In this document: piece by piece, positions 60,281 through 64,000 of the stretch
Position numbering within the stretch: the stretch's first letter is position 1
Layout: every line of letters starts with the position of its first letter
Origin: Actinomyces viscosus
Lineage (GTDB): Bacteria; Actinomycetota; Actinomycetes; Actinomycetales; Actinomycetaceae
Assembly (NCBI RefSeq): GCF_900637975.1
Contig: NZ_LR134477.1
Location: 3,427,242 to 3,491,241 of the forward strand
DNA length: 64,000 nucleotides
Direction of reading: 5' to 3'
Program-made: the position numbers and the translations under genes
Notes under the pieces: generated by a model
What the model was told of the DNA's origin: nothing
Database searches by the model: none
The model's input: the letters and a program-made list of their open reading frames with translations, nothing else

Positions 60281-60414
60281 GCACTCATGAGACCGATGGT
60301 GAGGGGACCGGCCCCTCGTCGGGGACTGACATGCGGACTGACGGCGATGTCGTCCCCGGTGCGACGGCCGCCCGTCGAGCCCGCTTGCGCGAGGCCGGTG
60401 GCACCCTGTTCTGA
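60277..60414 (+). CDS. Possible 45-residue protein
   Basis: GTG 60277 overlaps the rnhA stop by 4 bp (GTGA). Asp/Gly/Thr-rich, ending ATAARRARLREAGGTLF. The coupling and codon use support translation, but no family is recognised. Confidence 0.35.
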   Translation: MSTHETDGEGTGPSSGTDMRTDGDVVPGATAARRARLREAGGTLF

Positions 60415-60523
60415 GAACCTGGGCTCTGGGACCCAGGACTGACCCTGGTGGCCCGCGGTCTCTCACAGGAACGGCACAGGCGCGTCAAACAGGCGGCATA
60501 AGCCTGCGGGCGAGGCTGAAGCC

Positions 60524-61126
60524 ATGACGACGAGCCCCGCCCTCCCCACGCCGGCCACCTCCTCACCCGTGTCCCGCCCCACGGTCCTCAATCGGCTGGC
60601 CCACCTGCGCCGCCGCATCCCCACGGTCATCCTCTTCGCCACCGTGTCCTTCTCCGGTTGGACGGTCGACTACGTCCTGGCCCTCGTCCTCAACTCACTG
60701 ACCGGCTCGGTCCTCTACGCCGTCGTCGGCGCCCGGATCGTCTCCTGCACCCTGGGCTTCCTGCTCAACCGGCGCCTGTTCCGGGCCGCCCCGGAGACCT
60801 TCTGGCGCTCCGCCGGCGGCTACGCGGCCGTCCAGGGCGGGGTCGCGGCGACGTCGTACGTCGGTATCTCGGTCCTCACCGGCGCCGGGGCGCCTCTGTG
60901 GCTGGCCAAGGTGCTCGTCGACTCCACGCTCTTCATCGTCAACTACCTGGCTCAGTCCCGCCTCGTCTACCGGGCCCCCGCCCCAGCCGAGCAGTCCGTC
61001 ATGGCTCCGGCTCTGGCGACGGCGGCCCTGAAGCCTGCGGCCTCAATGGCCCCGCCCGTGATCAATGGAGATCATGGGCGGGGCCATTGGTACTGGTCGA
61101 TGGTCCTGACAGCCGGCCTCGGCTAA
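60524..61126 (+). CDS. GtrA-like membrane protein
   Basis: 200 residues with four helices: TVILFATVSFSGWTVDYVLA, SVLYAVVGARIVSCTLGFLL-type, GGYAAVQGGVAATSYVGISV and AKVLVDSTLFIVNYLAQSRL. The GtrA-family mark FLLNRRLFR follows helix 2 and NYLAQSRLVYR ends the domain near residue 152. GtrA proteins are thought to move lipid-linked sugars or act in cell-wall polysaccharide assembly. The last ~40 residues run through a terminator hairpin, so the real stop is probably earlier (a TGA near 61029 in another frame). Confidence 0.82.
   Translation: MTTSPALPTPATSSPVSRPTVLNRLAHLRRRIPTVILFATVSFSGWTVDYVLALVLNSLTGSVLYAVVGARIVSCTLGFLLNRRLFRAAPETFWRSAGGYAAVQGGVAATSYVGISVLTGAGAPLWLAKVLVDSTLFIVNYLAQSRLVYRAPAPAEQSVMAPALATAALKPAASMAPPVINGDHGRGHWYWSMVLTAGLG
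61045..61088. terminator. 19-bp hairpin between GtrA and the response regulator
   Basis: AATGGCCCCGCCCGTGATC (61045-61063) and GATCATGGGCGGGGCCATT (61070-61088) pair with one wobble and a 6-nt loop. The genes are convergent, so it should serve both. Confidence 0.75.
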
Positions 61127-61147
61127 GACCCCGGGTGGCGAGACGGG

Positions 61148-61698
61148 TCAGGGCTGGGCGTCGCGCATGAGGAGGACGAGCTGGACCCGGTCACGCAGGT
61201 CCAGCTTCGTCAGGATCCGGGTGGCGTTCTTCTTGACCGAGTCCGGGGCCAGGACGAGTCGCTGAGCGATCTCCGTGTTCGTCAGCCCCTGGGACACCAG
61301 CTCGGCCACCTCGCGCTCACGCGGGCTGAGACGGTCGAGGCGCCCGCGGACAGCGCACCGAAGGCGAACTCGTCCTGGTCGCAGGTAGTCAGCACCAGGG
61401 TCCGTATCGAGGGGTAGAGCTGGGTGATGCGCGCCGTGGCGTCGATCCCGTTGAGCACCGGCATGCGCACATCCATGAGAATGACGTCGGGAAGCGGGCG
61501 GCGTTCCTGGAACCGGTCGGCGAGCTGGTCGAGCGCGTCCTGACCGTGGGCAGCCTCGGCCACGACCCTCAGGTCATCCGCCCGGTTGATGATGAGTGAC
61601 AGGCCCATACGGGTCGCCTTCTGGTCATCAACGATCATCACCGTGATTGGGGCGAGCCTCTCCGGAGCCGGCGAGGAGGGGAGTGAGACGGTGGTCAT
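61148..61698 (-). CDS. LuxR-type response regulator, shortened and frameshifted
   Basis: From ATG 61698: APITVMIVDDQKATRMGLSL (acidic pair), the phosphorylated Asp in DVILMDVRMPVLNGIDATAR, VLTTCDQDEFAFGALSAGAS. The frame then changes, and LDRLSPREREVAELVSQGLT, NTEIAQRLVLAPDSVKKNAT and ILTKLDLRDRVQLVLLMRDA complete an HTH domain of the LuxR/NarL type. The join leaves out the end of the receiver (GFLLKD with the conserved Lys) and the linker, roughly 40-60 residues. Its ATG overlaps the kinase stop (ATGA) once one C is restored upstream. Confidence 0.8.
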
Positions 61699-62845
61699 GC
61701 TTCCTCCTGAAGGGGATGTAGACCGGGATGACGGCGCTCAGCACCCAGCCGCCGAGCCCGGAGCGATGCTGGGACCGACGTCGAACGCTCCGCCGCGCTC
61801 GCGGATCACGGAGGCCAGGTTGGCCAGTCCGTGACCTCGGGAGTCCTGCGAGGCGTCGCTGCGTACGGTGACGTGTCCGTTGTCGGACACGTGATCCGGT
61901 GATGGCCGGTGTGGTCCAGGGACACCACGACGCGCGTGGCACCCTCGGCGTGCCGCATGACGTTGGTCAGGGCCTCCCGGACGACGATGTAGACGAGCTC
62001 CCCGATCGCTCGTTCCGCCACTGTGCTGCTGGGGCGCAGACCGGTCTCGGTCAGGGCCGCACTGATTCCGGTCGCCCGTACCGTGGTCAGCAGGTTCTCC
62101 AGCTGGTCCCAGCCGCGTGCGTCGGTGACGACCACTGGGTTCGAGGCGGTCACCACGCCGGAGCCGAAGTAGTCGAGGATGTCGGGTGAGGACTGCAGCG
62201 AGGCGACGGCGCTCCTCGTGTCGGCCAGGCCGTCGCGGGCCAGCGAGTTGACCAGGTCGATGGCCTCGTTGACGTCCGGGCTGCCGCCGGCGCCGTGGAG
62301 CCCCTCGGACAGGGCGATGATCGCGGTCAGGGAGTGGCCCACGGAGTCGTGGAGCTCGGCCGCCGCCCTGGCCTGGTACCGGGCGGCGTCACGCTGCACC
62401 ACAAGCTGCTGCTCGGCCCCTCTGGGAGGCGAGCTGGGCGTCCCCGTGCTCCAGGGCCTCCCGACCGATCGGGTGATCGACGCCACGGTGACCACGGCGA
62501 TGAGGAATCCTGCCTCCTGCATGAAGTCCGACAGCGGCACCCCTCTCCCGCATGAGCCCCGGCAGGGGGCCGTTGAACGACGCGAGACAGGGGATGAACA
62601 GGAAGACCAGGGTGGCGCCGATGCCCAGGATCCGATCCCGAACGCTTGCGATGGCAATCAGGGTGTAGACGCTCACCAACAGCGGGATGAGGAACTCTGC
62701 GGAGTCGCTCTTGATCATCTTCACCATGAGAGCCACGTTGTTGATGATGACGACGGCCCACCGCCCCGCCGGGCTGGCCCGGTACCACTCGGCGATGCGG
62801 TCCAGGCGGGTCCTCGGACGCGGTGGCTCGGGTCAATGCGGTCAT
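61695..62845 (-). CDS. Sensor histidine kinase, HisKA_3 type (frameshifted)
   Basis: N-terminal membrane part in pieces (WAVVIINNVALMVKMIKSDS, FLIPLLVSVYTLIAIASVRD, GIGATLVFLFIPCLASFNGP, FMQEAGFLIAVVTVASITRS). The dimerisation/phospho-acceptor helix RAAAELHDSVGHSLTAIIAL has the phosphorylated His. An ATPase domain follows with IVVREALTNVMRHAEGATRV (N box). The G-box region lies in shifted frames, then GGWVLSAVIP. Restoring one C in catcccc gives the end IPLQEEA and a stop overlapping the response-regulator ATG. The start near 62845 is uncertain. It forms a two-component system, likely controlling the adjacent ABC transporter. Confidence 0.75.
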
Positions 62846-62849
62846 GGGG

Positions 62850-63421
62850 TTGAGCGCACTCAGCGGCCGGGCCGAGAGGAGCATCGCCGTTCCCGCGACT
62901 GCCCCCAGGAGCACGGCGGTCATCGTGGCGGCGTAGGACCTCATGATGAGACCCCAGCCAGGTGACGAAGGTCAGAATGACCCACATCCCCAGTGCCACG
63001 GCAGCGAACCGCGGCAGGTAGGCGGCCAGGCCCATCGGACCGAAGCCGGCGACGAGCCCGGTGATCGCAGTGGTCAGGACGAGGATCGCGGTGGTGGCGA
63101 CCGCGACCTGCAGCCCATGGAGCAGCTTGCCCGCGATCACGGTCGCCTCCAGACGGCTGGCCCTCATCTGCTGCCAGCTGCGCCGCGAAGCCGCCCAGAG
63201 CCAGCGGTAAGCCACATGGAGAGCAGCAGCGTGGAATGAGGCCAGAGGGCATCCCAGGTGATGCCCTGGGCCGGGAGGTCGGCCTGATAGGTCCGGTACT
63301 GCAGGTAGCCGGACAGGGACGACAGGGTGCACAGAACGGTAACGGCTGCCCAGTACCACCAGTTGGGAGCCTTGCGGTTCTCCCAGTACCAGGCGGTGCG
63401 CACCGCCCCGGCGCACCTCAT
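62850..63421 (-). CDS. ABC transporter permease (frameshifted)
   Basis: From ATG 63421: WYWAAVTVLCTLSSLSGYLQ, TLLLSMWLTAG, then in other frames SRLEATVIAGKLLHGLQVAV, TTAILVLTTAITGLVAGFGP, YLPRFAAVALGMWVILTFVT and SYAATMTAVLLGAVAGTAML. About six helices. It looks like the permease of a BcrA/lantibiotic-immunity type ABC-2 exporter, between its ATPase and a two-component system. The 3' boundary with the kinase gene is unclear. Confidence 0.65.
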
Positions 63422-63439
63422 GGGCGATTCCGAGGAAGG

Positions 63440-64000
63440 TCAGAAGCGTGGAGACGGCTGTGGCGCGGAGACGGTCATCTCGATGACGCCGTCGCTGTCC
63501 AGCCCGGACAGGGGGCCCTGGTAGCGCAGGCCCCCGGCACTGATGATGCCCACGGTGTCGGCGATCTGCTCGATCTCCGAGAGAACCTGGGAGGAGACGA
63601 TGATCGTCCTGCCCTCCTGGCGGGCCAGGGTGACGATGATCTGACGGATCTGTTCCGCTGCGGCCGGGCCGAGCCCCTTGGTGGGCTCGTCCAGCAGCAT
63701 GAGGGCGGGTCGGTCGGGAGCGCCATGGCCAGAGCGAGGCGCTGCTTCATCTCCGCCGCGTAGCGCCTGACCCGCAGGTTCTCCTGTCCGGTCAGTCCGG
63801 CGGCAGCCAGGGCGTGCTCGACGCGTCTGCTCGGCAGGCCCAGGTGGGAGGCCATCATGGCGAGGTTCTCCCTGCCGGTCAGGCTCGGGTAGTAGGAGGG
63901 GCCCTCAATGCGGGAGCCGATCGTTCCCGGAGGCAGGCCGTGATGGGGAGTGACCTGATGTCCCAGGGCGCTGATGCTGCCCGACGTCGGGCGGACCGCT
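63440..64000 (-). CDS. ABC transporter ATP-binding protein, BcrA-like, cut by the right edge
   Basis: Enters from the right edge after the Walker A region: RPTSGSISALGHQVTPHHG, GSRIEGPSYYPSLTGRENLA (Q-loop region), signature YAAEMKQRLALAMAL (family form YSLGMKQRLGLA), a one-base frame break near 63715, Walker B LMLLDEPTKGLGPAAAEQIR, and IIVSSQVLSEIEQIADTVGI with the H-loop position reading SSQ, where His is usual in SSH. It ends at 63440. Likely antimicrobial-peptide or lipid export together with the permease. Confidence 0.8.

Overview
The window is GC-rich DNA with strong codon bias towards G/C in third positions. It carries marker genes of high-GC Gram-positive bacteria: a WhiB regulator, a second IMP dehydrogenase of the GuaB3 type, a PpgK-like ROK kinase, an AfsR/SARP-like BTAD regulator and many GTG starts. 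Gene content and style fit an Actinomyces-like member of the Actinomycetaceae. That placement is inference, because no rRNA or other phylogenetic marker was compared. I found no tRNA, rRNA or CRISPR array.

Layout. 1-4.4 kb (minus): a membrane-anchored STAND-type P-loop NTPase with C-terminal TPRs that runs off the left edge, and upstream of it a protein of twelve exact 46-residue TPR units. 4.5-9.3 kb: an MgtC-family protein, pntAB transhydrogenase and a ROK kinase. 9.4-13.1 kb (plus): truA, rplM-rpsI, glmM. 13.3-18.4 kb: a 1067-residue BTAD/NB-ARC regulator facing a DrrAB-like ABC exporter. 18.5-23.3 kb: a ketopantoate-reductase-like protein, coaA, glmS and acpS. 23.4-30.2 kb (plus): nnr, alr, tsaE, an unrecognised membrane protein, tsaB and rimI. 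30.5-34.1 kb: sdhCAB. 34.2-36.8 kb: a HAD phosphatase with an internal stop, tag and tsaD. 36.8-41.4 kb: a TetR regulator divergent from a fused double ABC exporter that is broken. 41.9-44.2 kb: two abutting degenerate IS3 elements. 44.2-48.3 kb: a truncated membrane protein, a YbdK-like ligase, a THUMP-like methyltransferase with a 24-bp tandem repeat, and a SanA-like protein. 48.4-49.4 kb: CIRCE-controlled groES and whiB. 49.5-52.4 kb: an intact IS630 element and a dead ISL3 element. 52.6-56.6 kb: guaB, a DEDDh exonuclease, guaB3 and ptsH. 56.7-64 kb: a GRP sugar transporter, a sodium:solute symporter with a small partner, rnhA, a GtrA-like protein, and a two-component system beside a BcrA-like ABC transporter that runs off the right edge.

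Genes that work together: tsaE, tsaB and tsaD (tRNA t6A37) with rimI; glmM and glmS (UDP-GlcNAc precursor supply) and alr (D-alanine) for the cell wall; coaA and acpS for CoA and acyl carrier protein; sdhCAB for respiration; guaB and guaB3 for guanine nucleotides.

Two cautions matter for reading the annotation. From about 56.4 kb to the right end almost every gene is frameshifted, and where the frame can be reconstructed the fault is usually one lost C or G in a short homopolymer. Most of those genes are therefore probably intact in the organism. In contrast, the double ABC exporter and the HAD gene carry in-frame nonsense codons, and the IS3 and ISL3 transposases carry insertions or active-site changes that look biological. 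The most unusual features are the TPR/NTPase locus, a small palindromic sequence inserted into two unrelated transposases, a family of long perfect palindromes, and a recurring leaderless start architecture.
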